Shown here one piece after another: positions 54,467 to 63,349 of a DNA stretch of 64,000 bases. The notes under the pieces were generated by a model. It was not told the origin of the DNA. It was given only the letters and a program-made list of their open reading frames with translations, and did not search any database. The DNA comes from Bradyrhizobium agreste (lineage in GTDB: Bacteria > Pseudomonadota > Alphaproteobacteria > Rhizobiales > Xanthobacteraceae): assembly GCF_016031625.1 (NCBI RefSeq), contig NZ_JACCHP010000021.1:124001-188000 (forward strand). The letters are read 5' to 3'. The position numbers were made by a program, and so were the translations under genes. Within the stretch, counting starts at the first letter, position 1. Every line of letters begins with the position of its first letter.

Positions 54467-56002
54467 ATGATCCGCTCCTTCCTGACCGTCTCGACGGGAA
54501 CGCTGGCCTCGCGCCTCCTGGGTTTTGCCCGCGATTCCCTGATTGCGGCGCTGCTCGGCACCGGCGCCGTGGCGGACGCGTTTCTGGCGGCGTTCCAGCT
54601 CGTCAACGTGGTGCGGCGGCTGCTCAGCGAGGGCGCGCTGAACGCGGCGCTGATCCCGGCCTGGCTGCGGGTGCGGGACCGCGACGGGGTGGCGGAAGCC
54701 GCGGCGTTCGCCGGGCGTGTGCTCGGCACGGTCAGCGCGGCCCTGATCGCGATCTCGCTCCTGATCGCATTGTTGATGCCGTTGATCATGACGGTCATCG
54801 CGCCGGGATTCCTCGGCAGCGGCACGCTCGATCTCGCGGTTCAGAACGCGCGGCTGATGCTGCCCTATCTCGCCTTCGCCGGTCCCGTCACCGTGCTGAT
54901 GGGATTGCTCAATGCGCAGGGACGCTTCGCGCTGACGGCATTCTCGCCGCTGCTGTTCAACATTGCGCTGATCGCCGCGATCGCGATGCTGCTCGTCGGA
55001 CGCGCAGACGCCGGCTTCGCCGCATGGATCCTGGCGGCGACCGTTGGTCTCGCCGGCCTGCTGCAACTCTTGATGCTGCTGTCGCAGCGAAGCGCGCGCC
55101 TTGCGACACCGCTGCGCGTCAGCCTCGACAAGGAGATGCGCGGCTTCTTCGCCAAGGCGGTCCCCGGCATGATCGCAAGCTCGGGTCCGCAATGGCTGAT
55201 GGTGGCCGGCGCGATCATCGCATCCGCGATGCCGTCCGCGGTGTCCTGGCTCTATTTCGCCAACCGCCTGATCGAGCTGCCGCTCGGCATCGTCGGCGTC
55301 GCCATGGGCACGGTGCTGGTGCCGGAGCTGACGCGCGCCGTCGCTAGCTCCGATCGCGACGCGGTGGCACATGCCGAATCCCGCGCGCTGGAGCTTGCGG
55401 CCGGGCTGGCGCTGCCGGCCACCCTCGGCCTGATCGTCTTGGCCGAGCCGATCGTGCGGCTATTGTTCGAGCATGGTGCGTTCGGCGCGGCGGACAGCGC
55501 GGCGACCGCGCACGCGCTGATGTGGCTGGCGCTGGGGCTACCGGCGCATGTGCTGATCAAGGCGCTGTCACCGGCGTTCTACGCCCGCAGCGACACGATG
55601 ACGCCACTCAAGGCCACCGCCGAAGGTGTTGTGGTTGCGGTCGCGCTGGCAGTTCTGCTCGGACATTTCTTCGGCGCGAGCGGGATCGCGGCGAGCATCG
55701 CGGCCGGCGCCTGGAGCAGCGCGCTCTCGCTGCTCCGAAAGGGCGCGCGCGAGTTCGGGTTCTCGATTGACGCCGGCGCCCGCAAGCGATTGCCGCGGAT
55801 CGTGCTGGCCGCGATCGCCATGGGCGCCCTGCTCTGGCTGACCGCGGGATTGGTGCCGGCCGAGACCCATAGCTTGGTTAAATTCCTCGTGCTGGGTGTG
55901 CAGATCGCGGCCGGGATCGCCGTCTACGGCCTGCTGCTGCAGATCCTCGGGGCCGCCTCCTGGCGCGAGGCGGTTAACGTGCTCAAACGACCGGCACGTT
56001 AG
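54467..56002 (+). CDS. murJ: Lipid II flippase MurJ
   Basis: 511 aa integral-membrane protein (MviN/MurJ family, about 14 helices) that flips lipid II across the inner membrane. Start at ATG 54467 gives the usual IRSFLTVSTGTLASRLLGFARDSLIAALLGTGAVADAFLAAFQLVNVVRRLLSEGALNAALIPAW. Later LGIVGVAMGTVLVPELTRAVA and AFYARSDTMTPLKATAEG are typical. Longer frame upstream has no support. It is followed by trpS, a common neighbour in alphaproteobacteria. With the MurA-like gene it serves peptidoglycan synthesis. Confidence 0.95.
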   Translation: MIRSFLTVSTGTLASRLLGFARDSLIAALLGTGAVADAFLAAFQLVNVVRRLLSEGALNAALIPAWLRVRDRDGVAEAAAFAGRVLGTVSAALIAISLLIALLMPLIMTVIAPGFLGSGTLDLAVQNARLMLPYLAFAGPVTVLMGLLNAQGRFALTAFSPLLFNIALIAAIAMLLVGRADAGFAAWILAATVGLAGLLQLLMLLSQRSARLATPLRVSLDKEMRGFFAKAVPGMIASSGPQWLMVAGAIIASAMPSAVSWLYFANRLIELPLGIVGVAMGTVLVPELTRAVASSDRDAVAHAESRALELAAGLALPATLGLIVLAEPIVRLLFEHGAFGAADSAATAHALMWLALGLPAHVLIKALSPAFYARSDTMTPLKATAEGVVVAVALAVLLGHFFGASGIAASIAAGAWSSALSLLRKGAREFGFSIDAGARKRLPRIVLAAIAMGALLWLTAGLVPAETHSLVKFLVLGVQIAAGIAVYGLLLQILGAASWREAVNVLKRPAR

Positions 56003-56113
56003 CGCGCTCGCGCGGAGGCTCTTCACCTCTCCCAAGGGGAGTGGTGGAATTGCCCTTGACGGGGCAGCGCCGCTGTTGGAAACGACGACCGAATACCTAT
56101 GGGAAGGCTGACC

Positions 56114-57166
56114 ATGCCATTCGTTGAACGGGTCTTTTCGGGCGTCCAGCCGACGGGCAATCTGCACCTCGGCAATTACCTCGGCGCCATCGTCAACTTC
56201 GTGAAGATGCAGGAAACCCACAATTGCATCTATTGCGTCGTCGACATGCATGCGATCACGCAAGGGGTGGACGTCTGGGGCGGGCCGGTCGAGCTCGCGC
56301 GCAACACCCGCGAGGTGACCGCCGCGTTCATCGCCGCCGGCATCGATCCGAAGAAGCACATCGTGTTCAACCAGAGCCAGGTCTCCGGTCATGCCGAGCT
56401 CGCCTGGATCTTCAACTGCGTCGCGCGCACCGGCTGGCTCGACCGCATGACCCAGTTCAAGGAGAAGGCCGGCAAGAATCGCGAGAATGCCTCGGTCGGA
56501 CTGTACGACTATCCCGTGCTGATGGCCGCCGACATTCTGCTCTACCGCGCCACCCACGTTCCCGTGGGCGAGGACCAGAAGCAGCATCTCGAGCTCTCGC
56601 GCGACATCGCGCAGAAGTTCAACAACGACTTCGGCGACTCGATCCGCGCGCAGGGCACCAATGACGGGCTGTTCTTCCCGCTGCCGGAACCCCTGATCAC
56701 GGGTCCGGCGACGCGCGTGATGAGCCTGCGCGACGGCACCAAGAAGATGTCGAAGTCGGACGCCTCCGACAATTCGCGCATCAATCTCACCGACGATGCC
56801 GACACCATCGCGCAGAAGATCCGCAAGGCGAAGACCGATCCGGAGCCGCTGCCGACGGAAGAGAAGGGCCTGGACGCGCGGCCCGAGGCCGACAATCTCG
56901 TCGGCATCTTCGCGGCGCTCTCCGGCCGTTCCAAGGCGGAGGTGCTGCGCGATTTCGGCGGCGGCCAGTTCTCCAGCTTCAAGAACGCGCTGGCGGAGCT
57001 GTGCGTGACAAAACTCGCGCCAATCGCCGGCGAGATGAAGCGCCTCGTCGCCGATCCCGGCCATATCGACGCGATTCTGAACGAGGGATCCGACCGGGCG
57101 CGCGCGATCGCCGACGAGACCATGAAGCTCTCCAAGGACATCGTCGGCTTCATCCGCCGGCGCTAA
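56114..57166 (+). CDS. trpS: Tryptophan--tRNA ligase
   Basis: 350 aa class I aminoacyl-tRNA synthetase. ATG 56114 has GGAAGG six bases upstream and fits the family start ([28 protein letters not shown]). HIGH-type motif is [14 protein letters not shown] is exact in [18 protein letters not shown]; the signature [11 protein letters not shown] region and the [17 protein letters not shown] binding segment are intact. Cytosolic. Between murJ and a universal stress protein gene. Confidence 0.97.
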   Translation: MPFVERVFSGVQPTGNLHLGNYLGAIVNFVKMQETHNCIYCVVDMHAITQGVDVWGGPVELARNTREVTAAFIAAGIDPKKHIVFNQSQVSGHAELAWIFNCVARTGWLDRMTQFKEKAGKNRENASVGLYDYPVLMAADILLYRATHVPVGEDQKQHLELSRDIAQKFNNDFGDSIRAQGTNDGLFFPLPEPLITGPATRVMSLRDGTKKMSKSDASDNSRINLTDDADTIAQKIRKAKTDPEPLPTEEKGLDARPEADNLVGIFAALSGRSKAEVLRDFGGGQFSSFKNALAELCVTKLAPIAGEMKRLVADPGHIDAILNEGSDRARAIADETMKLSKDIVGFIRRR

Positions 57167-57271
57167 GGCGTCATCGCAAGACCGGCTGGCGCCATGGCGC
57201 CGGCCGCTTCGCCTCTCCCAAACATTGCGGGAGTGTGGCAGCATGCTTCCCGTGCACAATCCGGGACATGC

Positions 57272-57766
57272 ATGACCAGCAAGCGACTTTGCTACGAGCC
57301 GGGTCACAAGCCCAAATGCCTCGTCATCGTCGACGACAGCGCCGAATGGGATCGCGCCGTCTATTACGCCGCCCGCTGGGCGATCCGCGCCGGCGGCGGC
57401 GTGGTCATGCTGCGCATCATCGAGCCGGAGCAGCAGAGCCAGGAATGGCTCGGCGTCGCCGACATCATGCGCGCCGAGGCGCAGGAAGCTGCCGAGGCCG
57501 CGCTCGACCGCGCCGCGGGCAGAGCCAACGGCATCGCCGCGATCACGCCGGAACGGGTGATCCGCGAAGGTGAGGCGTTGGAGCAGCTGCTCGCTGTGAT
57601 CGACGAGGACCCCGATATCGCCATGCTGGTGCTCGCCGCCAATCCCGGCGCGGAAGGGCCGGGACCTCTGGTCACGCTGCTCGCAAATGCGCTCGGCACG
57701 TTCCCGGTGCCGGTGACGATCATCTCGGGCGCGCTGAGCGACCAGAGCGTGGATTCGCTGTCGTAG
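57272..57766 (+). CDS. Universal stress protein family (UspA)
   Basis: 164 aa from ATG 57272; the longest frame has 26 extra codons of no visible relation to the family. Rossmann-like core KCLVIVDDSAEWDRAVYYAARWAIRAGGGVVMLRIIEPE, and C-terminal MLVLAANPGAEGPGPLVTLLANALGTFPVPVTIISG, which resembles the nucleotide-binding loop (G-x2-G-x9-G-S/T) but lacks a clean ATP-type motif. General stress role; ligand unknown. Follows trpS by about 100 bases. Confidence 0.88.
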   Translation: MTSKRLCYEPGHKPKCLVIVDDSAEWDRAVYYAARWAIRAGGGVVMLRIIEPEQQSQEWLGVADIMRAEAQEAAEAALDRAAGRANGIAAITPERVIREGEALEQLLAVIDEDPDIAMLVLAANPGAEGPGPLVTLLANALGTFPVPVTIISGALSDQSVDSLS

Positions 57767-57780
57767 CGGCGGTGCCTCTT

Positions 57781-57963
57781 ACCCTCCCCTGGAGGGACCC
57801 TGGAGGGGGGAGGGTCGGCTCACATCTGAACGCAGCCAAGATGAGAGACGGGGTGGGGTGACGGTCTCTCCTCATCCAACAGTGCCCGTGTGGAGAGATC
57901 ACCCCGCCCCGCTCGCGCTGCGCGCGATCGACCCTCCCCCTCCAGGGCCCTCCAGGGGAGGGT
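57781..57963. repeat. Large inverted-repeat element, copy A6 (183 bp), with matching insertions in both arms
   Basis: Left arm reads ACCCTCCCCTGGAGGGACCC then TGGAGGGGGG; the right arm, reversed, carries the same extra CCCTGGAGGG-type block, so pairing is kept. Core is inverted relative to A1 and A2 (GGTCTCTCC ... GGAGAGATC). Occupies the gap between the Usp gene and nfuA. Confidence 0.8.
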
Positions 57964-58097
57964 AAGTAAGAAGGCCGCTAACCCGCTGAAATGACACCAG
58001 AACGCCGTTCCGACCCCTTGACCGTGCGTTCCCCATCGCCATCTGCTAGGGGATAGAGCACGCGCCGGCCTTGAACCGGCGACGTCTGGAGAAACCC

Positions 58098-58667
58098 ATG
58101 TTCATTCAAACCGAAGCCACCCCCAATCCCGCCACGCTGAAGTTCATTCCCGGCCGCGTCGTAGTCGATGGCGGCCCGATGGAGTTTGCGAGCCGCGAAT
58201 CGGCGGCGCGTTCTCCGCTCGCCGAAAAGCTGTTCGACGTGCCGGGCGTCACCGGCGTGTTCTACGGATCGGACTTCATCACCGTGACCAAAGCGAGCGG
58301 CGAATGGCAGCAGCTCAAGCCGGCGATCCTCGGGGCCATCATGGAGCACTACATGTCGGGGGCGCCGCTGCTTGCCGACGGCACGGTCACGAGCGAGGCC
58401 GATCTCGACGACCAGGACGAGTTCTTCGACGAGGCCGACGCCGAGACCGTCGACGTGATCAAGGACCTGATCGAGACTCGCGTGCGGCCCGCCGTCGCCA
58501 ATGACGGCGGCGACATCACCTTTCGCGGCTTCAAGGACGGTATCGTCTATCTCAACATGAAGGGCGCCTGCTCCGGCTGCCCGTCATCGACGGCGACGCT
58601 CCAGCACGGCATCCAGAACCTGCTCCGGCACTTCGTGCCTGACGTGGTCGAAGTCCGGCCGATGTAA
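58098..58667 (+). CDS. nfuA: NifU-like Fe-S cluster carrier (NfuA)
   Basis: 189 aa. N-terminal Nfu_N domain (FIQTEATPNPATLKFIPGRVVVDGG) and C-terminal NifU domain with GACSGCPSSTATLQHGIQNLLRHFVPDVVEV; the CxxC pair (CSGC) is the cluster ligand set. It carries Fe-S clusters to apoproteins. ATG 58098 has GGAG seven bases upstream. It converges with asd, with only 7 bases between stops. Confidence 0.95.
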   Translation: MFIQTEATPNPATLKFIPGRVVVDGGPMEFASRESAARSPLAEKLFDVPGVTGVFYGSDFITVTKASGEWQQLKPAILGAIMEHYMSGAPLLADGTVTSEADLDDQDEFFDEADAETVDVIKDLIETRVRPAVANDGGDITFRGFKDGIVYLNMKGACSGCPSSTATLQHGIQNLLRHFVPDVVEVRPM

Positions 58668-58674
58668 GCGCCGT

Positions 58675-59709
58675 TCACGCCGCCTTCTGCTTCGCGGTGA
58701 TCAGCTTGCGGTTGATCAAAACTTCCGCGATCTGGATCGCGTTGAGGGCGGCGCCCTTGCGTAAGTTATCGGACACGCACCAGAGCACGAGGCCGTTCTC
58801 CACCGTCGCGTCCTCGCGGATGCGGCTGATGTAAGTCGCGTCCTCGCCGGCCGCCTCGTAGGGTGTCGCGTAGCCGCCGGGCTCCTGCTTGTCGATCACG
58901 AGGCAGCCCGGCGCCTTGCGCAGGATCTCGCGCGCATCGTCCGCACTGATCGGATTCTCGAACTCGATGTTGACGGCCTCGGAATGGCCGACGAACACGG
59001 GCACGCGCACGCAGGTGGCGGAGAGCTTGATCTTGGGATCCAGGATCTTCTTGGTCTCCGCCATCATCTTCCACTCTTCCTTGGTGTAGCCGTCCTCCAT
59101 GAAGACGTCGATGTGGGGGATGACGTTGAAGGCGATGCGCTTGGGGAATTTCTTCGCGACCAGTTCGTCGTTGGTGTAGACGGCCTTGGTCTGCGAGAAC
59201 AATTCGTCCATCGCGTCCTTGCCGGCGCCCGATACCGACTGATAGGTCGAGACCACGACGCGCTTGATCGTCGCCTTGTCGTGCAACGGCTTGAGCGCGA
59301 CGACGAGCTGCGCGGTCGAGCAGTTCGGGTTGGCGATGATGTTCTTCTTCTTGAAGCCTTCGGTCGCGGCCGCATTCACCTCGGGCACGATCAGCGGCAC
59401 ATCCGGATCCATGCGCCAGGCCGAGGAATTGTCGATCACCACAGCGCCGGCGGCGCCGATCTTCGGCGACCATTCCTTCGACACCGCTCCCCCCGCTGAC
59501 ATCAGGCAGATGTCGACGTCGGAGAAGTCGTAATGCTCGAGCGCTTTGACCTTCAGGGTGCGGTCGCCGTAGGAGACCTCGACGCCGACGCTGCGGCGTG
59601 AGGCCAGGGCCACAACCTCGTCCGCGGGAAATTTGCGCTCATCCAGGATGTTGAGCATTTCCCGACCGACATTGCCGGTCGCGCCGACGACTGCGACTTT
59701 GTAACCCAT
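58675..59709 (-). CDS. asd: Aspartate-semialdehyde dehydrogenase
   Basis: 344 aa, usual length. NADPH-dependent reduction of aspartyl phosphate, needed for lysine, threonine, methionine and diaminopimelate. KVAVVGATGNVGREMLNILDER (dinucleotide fold); nucleophilic Cys in IANPNCSTAQLVVAL; catalytic residues in RVPVFVGHSEAVNIEFE (His). GGAGAGTGAACG precedes ATG. Convergent with nfuA, divergent from the 262-aa hypothetical gene. Confidence 0.96.
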   Translation of the reverse strand: MGYKVAVVGATGNVGREMLNILDERKFPADEVVALASRRSVGVEVSYGDRTLKVKALEHYDFSDVDICLMSAGGAVSKEWSPKIGAAGAVVIDNSSAWRMDPDVPLIVPEVNAAATEGFKKKNIIANPNCSTAQLVVALKPLHDKATIKRVVVSTYQSVSGAGKDAMDELFSQTKAVYTNDELVAKKFPKRIAFNVIPHIDVFMEDGYTKEEWKMMAETKKILDPKIKLSATCVRVPVFVGHSEAVNIEFENPISADDAREILRKAPGCLVIDKQEPGGYATPYEAAGEDATYISRIREDATVENGLVLWCVSDNLRKGAALNAIQIAEVLINRKLITAKQKAA

Positions 59710-59825
59710 CGTTCACTCTCCGATGAAAAAGCCCGTTCCCGAAGCTGACGCTTAAACAGGAAGAGCAGCGCTTCTATGCGAGAACCGGCCTCAAGACAAC
59801 GTGGGACCCTGCCTGAAGGCCGTGG

Positions 59826-60614
59826 ATGCAGTCGCCTGAGGCCAGCACGGCCGTTAGCCCTACCCAGATCCAGCTGACGCTCTTGGCCGTCGCCGACGAG
59901 GTGGTCGGCACGCTGGCGCATCTGATCGCCTATGTGGGGGCGCTCGCCCTGTTTGCCATCCTCGCCCTCGCAGGCCTCGGACAGCTGCCTGACCTCCGGG
60001 GCGATGGTCCCGCGGACGGACCGGGCTGGAGCATCGCCGACCGCTCGCACCCGGCCTTCGCCGTTAGTCGGACCGATTCGTCAGAGAAACCAGCCTCTTA
60101 CACCATCCTTCGGCATCCCGAAGGCGGCCGCAGGGACGTGCTGCGCTGGACCGACATGGCGGACAAGCCGGTGGCCGAACTCGAGATCTACCGCCAAGGC
60201 GCCGAATTCGACGTGACACGGCCGGCGGCCGCGGGTCTGGCCGATCGGATGGGTTTGGGTACAGATGCCCCGTTCGAGCAGGCCGGCCTGATCGACACCA
60301 AATTCGGCCCCGTTGCCCTGTTCCGGCCGGTCGGCGCGGCGGAGGGGACGCGGGCCTGCCTCGGCTATCTCAAGCGCTACGAGGAGCCGGGCTTGCAGAT
60401 CTCCGGCTTCTCCTGCCAGGGCGACAGTTTGCCCGCCCGCCGCGCGGCGATCGCCTGCACTTTGAACCGGCTGACACTGCTGGCCTCGGGCAACGAGCCC
60501 AGGCTGGCGGAATTGTTCGCCCATGCCGAGCTCAGGCGCCGTGGCTGCGACCTGAAGGGTTCGCCGGACTGGCTGCTGGGCGCCGCGAACGCGCAATTGC
60601 GCGGAGCGCTTTGA
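59826..60614 (+). CDS. Hypothetical protein with N-terminal membrane helix
   Basis: 262 aa. A hydrophobic stretch near residues 33-54 (LIAYVGALALFAILALAGLGQL) anchors the protein; the rest is predicted soluble and extracytoplasmic, with GRRDVLRWTDMADKPVAELEIYRQGAEFDVT and several Cys (CLGYL, SCQGD, CTLN, CDLKG). No named domain recognised. GAAGGCCGTGG precedes ATG. Divergent from asd (116-base shared control region). Confidence 0.8.
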   Translation: MQSPEASTAVSPTQIQLTLLAVADEVVGTLAHLIAYVGALALFAILALAGLGQLPDLRGDGPADGPGWSIADRSHPAFAVSRTDSSEKPASYTILRHPEGGRRDVLRWTDMADKPVAELEIYRQGAEFDVTRPAAAGLADRMGLGTDAPFEQAGLIDTKFGPVALFRPVGAAEGTRACLGYLKRYEEPGLQISGFSCQGDSLPARRAAIACTLNRLTLLASGNEPRLAELFAHAELRRRGCDLKGSPDWLLGAANAQLRGAL

Positions 60615-60784
60615 CCTGCATCAAGGATTCTGCATCAAGCTCAAGTGGCTGGTTTGCATGCAACTTTTGCCGGCGCGCTCGATTATTCCGAGCTGGTGTG
60701 ACCCAATTGACCTAGTTGCGTCCGCCCCGGCCGGGCTAGTATGGGGTGAAATCGACTGGCGGCCTGCCGCCTGAAGGGGACGTG

Positions 60785-61171
60785 ATGAGCTTGAAATTTT
60801 CTGCCGCGAACAAACTGGCGACATTGCTTGCGGCGGGCGCCGCAATTGCCATCGCGTTCGCGACCCCGGCTTCCGCCGAAACCCGGACCAAGCAGCGCTA
60901 TGACGAGCGCGGTCGGCCCTATTACGGCCCGAGCGGTCCCAACGCGATCTACCAGCAGGGCCGCACCCGCATCTATGTGAGCAAGCGCTCCTGGCTCGAC
61001 GGCGGCACCGAGGTCAATCCGGGCGACCGCAAGTTCACCGACTACGCCTTCCCGCCGGCGGTGGGCTATCCGTCCTTCGCCCGCGAGAACCTCAACCGTC
61101 CGATCGACCGCCAGCCGCTCTCGCCTCCGCAGGATGTCGGCGGCTATCCGCAGAACTTCCCGCTGTACTGA
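60785..61171 (+). CDS. Small secreted hypothetical protein
   Basis: 128 aa from ATG 60785 (GAAGGGGA upstream). Signal peptide SLKFSAANKLATLLAAGAAIAIAFATPASA, cleaved after ASA. The mature region is polar and rich in Arg, Tyr and Pro (TRTKQRYDERGRPYYGPSGPNAIYQQGRTRIYVSKRSWLDGGTEVNPG), ending GGYPQNFPLY. No named family known to me. A terminator follows. Confidence 0.75.
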   Translation: MSLKFSAANKLATLLAAGAAIAIAFATPASAETRTKQRYDERGRPYYGPSGPNAIYQQGRTRIYVSKRSWLDGGTEVNPGDRKFTDYAFPPAVGYPSFARENLNRPIDRQPLSPPQDVGGYPQNFPLY

Positions 61172-61191
61172 GGCGGGGAGCGATCCGAATC

Positions 61192-61221
61192 AAAATGGCC
61201 GGGCTTACGCTCGGCCATTTT
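61192..61221. terminator. Bidirectional rho-independent terminator
   Basis: AAAATGGCCG / CGGCCATTTT arms with inner GGC/GCT and a TTTTTG tail on the plus strand; also A-rich on the left, so it can serve the convergent transferase gene (weaker tail). Confidence 0.75.
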
Positions 61222-61245
61222 TGTTTTTCACGAGATGCCTTCGCC

Positions 61246-61881
61246 TCACGCGTTCGCGGCCGGATCGTAACGCCGGCAAAATTCTTCGATGGCCTCGGAG
61301 CGGAAATCAGCGAGGCGCTCGAAGATCAGCGCATCCGGCCAATCCCACCAGGCGATGCGGCGCAGGCTTGCCGCAACGGAATCGTCGAAGCGCTTGCGGA
61401 TCGGACGGGCGGGAACGCCGCCAACGATGGTATAGGGCTCGACATCGCGGCTGACGACCGCGCCGGCGGCGATCACCGCGCCGTCGCCGACGCTCACGCC
61501 CGGCAGCAGGATGGCGGCGTGGCCGATCCAGACGTCGTTGCCGACGATCACCCGGTCGCCGCGCCTACCTGCGAAAAAGTCGCGGTCGCGCGTCGCGCCC
61601 GCCTCGTAATATTCGGGGACATAGGTGAAGCGGTGCTGGGACGGACGGCCCATCGGGTGGTTCGGTGCGCCGATCCGCACCGAATTGGCGATTGCCGTGA
61701 ACTTGCCGATCACGGCATCGGCGACGTCGCAATTCTCGCCGAGATAGGAATAGTCGCCGAGCGAGGCATATTCGATGCGCGTGTCCGCGAGCACCTCGCA
61801 GCGGCGCCCGATCTGCGCCTCGCGCAGGCGCACCGTCTCATGGATGACGGTTTCCGCGATCTTGGGGCGGGATGCATCCAT
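61246..61881 (-). CDS. Hexapeptide-repeat acyltransferase (phosphonate-associated type)
   Basis: 211 aa left-handed beta-helix transferase. Hexad repeats in YASLGDYSYLGENCDVADAVIGKFTAIANSVRIGAPNHPMGRPSQHRF, then VIVGNDVWIGHAAILLPGVSVGDGAVIAAGAVVSRDVEPYTIVGGVPARPIRKRF. His in HRFTYVPEYYEAG is the likely catalytic residue. It matches the DapH/GlmU-like group found with phosphonate genes (TIGR03308 type). No phn genes are near, so the substrate is open; acetyl transfer to an antibiotic or sugar is possible. GGAG precedes ATG. Confidence 0.85.
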   Translation of the reverse strand: MDASRPKIAETVIHETVRLREAQIGRRCEVLADTRIEYASLGDYSYLGENCDVADAVIGKFTAIANSVRIGAPNHPMGRPSQHRFTYVPEYYEAGATRDRDFFAGRRGDRVIVGNDVWIGHAAILLPGVSVGDGAVIAAGAVVSRDVEPYTIVGGVPARPIRKRFDDSVAASLRRIAWWDWPDALIFERLADFRSEAIEEFCRRYDPAANA

Positions 61882-61899
61882 GAGACAGCTCCGAGTGCC

Positions 61900-61982
61900 G
61901 TAGCCCGGATGGAGCGAAGCGTAATCCGGGAAGATCTATCCGCAGGGCGAACCCGGATTTCGCTACGCTCCATCCGGGCTAC
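61900..61982. repeat. Two short palindromes, GTAGCCCGGAT type, head-to-head
   Basis: GTAGCCCGGATGGAGCGAAG...and a facing copy ending CCATCCGGGCTAC. Same element as 49279-49313, here paired. Lies between leuB and the transferase gene. Confidence 0.75.
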
Positions 61983-61994
61983 GATTCTGCCGCC

Positions 61995-63107
61995 TTACGC
62001 GTGCAGCTTCTGCAATTCCTTCAGGATCGCTTCGCCCATCTGCGTGGTCGAGGCCGAGGTGGTGCCTTCCGACTTGATGTCGGCGGTGCGCAGGCCGCTG
62101 GCCAGCACGGCGGCGATGGCCTGGTCGACCTTGTCGGCGAGCTCGCCCATGTCGAAGGAATAGCGCAGCGCCATGCCGAACGACGAGATCATCGCGATCG
62201 GATTGGCGAGGCCCTTGCCGGCGATATCGGGGGCCGAACCGTGCACGGGCTCGTACAGCGCCTTGCGCTTCTTGGTCTTGACGTCGACCTCGCCGAGCGA
62301 GGCCGAGGGCAGCATGCCGAGCGAGCCGGTGAGCATCGCCGCGATGTCGGAGAGCATGTCGCCGAACAGATTGTCCGTGACGATGACGTCGAACTGCTTC
62401 GGCCATTTCACCAGCATCATGCCGCCGGAATCGGCGAGCTGATGCTCGAGCGTGACGTCGGGATATTCGCGCTTGTGGACCTGGGTCATGACTTCGTTCC
62501 AGAGCACGCCCGACTTCATGACGTTGCGCTTCTCCATCGACGTCACCTTGTTCCTGCGCTTCCTGGCAAGCTCGAAGGCGACGCGGCCGATGCGCTCGAT
62601 CTCATAGGTGTCGTAGACCTGGGTATCGATGGCGCGCTTCTGGCCGTTGCCGAGATCGGTGATGGTCTTGGGCTCGCCGAAATAGACGCCGCCGGTGAGC
62701 TCGCGCACGATGACGATGTCGAGGCCCTCGACCGCCTCGCGCTTCAGGCTCGAGGCATCCGCCAGCGCCGGATAGCACACGGCGGGACGGAGGTTGGCAA
62801 ACAGCGCAAGATCCTTGCGCAGGCGCAAGAGGCCGGCTTCCGGGCGCACCTCGTAAGGCACGGCATCCCACTTCGGGCCGCCGACCGCGCCGAAGATCAC
62901 GGCGTCGGCGTCCTTGGCCTTGGCCATGTCGCCTTCAGAGATCGACACCTTGTGCGCGTCATAGGCGGAGCCGCCGACGAGCCCGGTGTCGGTCTCGAAC
63001 CTGGCGATCCCGGCCGAATTGAGCCAGTCGATCAGCCGCTTCACCTCGCCCATCACCTCGGGGCCGATACCGTCGCCGGGGAGCAGCAGCAGTTTGTGGG
63101 TCGCCAT
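61995..63107 (-). CDS. leuB: 3-isopropylmalate dehydrogenase
   Basis: 370 aa, usual length. NAD-dependent oxidative decarboxylation in leucine synthesis. [25 protein letters not shown] at the N-terminus; VGGPKWD; catalytic Tyr/Lys region [20 protein letters not shown]; metal/substrate segment [56 protein letters not shown] precedes ATG. No leuC or leuD nearby, as is common in this group. Confidence 0.97.
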   Translation of the reverse strand: MATHKLLLLPGDGIGPEVMGEVKRLIDWLNSAGIARFETDTGLVGGSAYDAHKVSISEGDMAKAKDADAVIFGAVGGPKWDAVPYEVRPEAGLLRLRKDLALFANLRPAVCYPALADASSLKREAVEGLDIVIVRELTGGVYFGEPKTITDLGNGQKRAIDTQVYDTYEIERIGRVAFELARKRRNKVTSMEKRNVMKSGVLWNEVMTQVHKREYPDVTLEHQLADSGGMMLVKWPKQFDVIVTDNLFGDMLSDIAAMLTGSLGMLPSASLGEVDVKTKKRKALYEPVHGSAPDIAGKGLANPIAMISSFGMALRYSFDMGELADKVDQAIAAVLASGLRTADIKSEGTTSASTTQMGEAILKELQKLHA

Positions 63108-63132
63108 GGTCGTGTCCTTTTCGATCCTCTCT

Positions 63133-63239
63133 CGTCATTCCGGGTCGCGAGCAAAGCGAGCGAGCCCGGAATCCATCGGGCCACAGCGCAAGCGGGGAAA
63201 TGGATTCCGGGCTCGCGCTTCGCGCGCCCCGGAATGACG
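63133..63239. repeat. Palindromic repeat, CGTCATTCCGGG...CCCCGGAATGACG type
   Basis: Fourth copy of the family at 13883. Lies upstream of leuB. Confidence 0.8.
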
Positions 63240-63349
63240 GTCGGCCGGAGTGCTAGAGCGGCGTTGCGCGCTTGGCAAGACACCATTGCCGGGGTGCGGC
63301 TGTGCAAGGCGGGCGGGGCCTGCCACACTGGACAGGCCGGAGTATTCCC

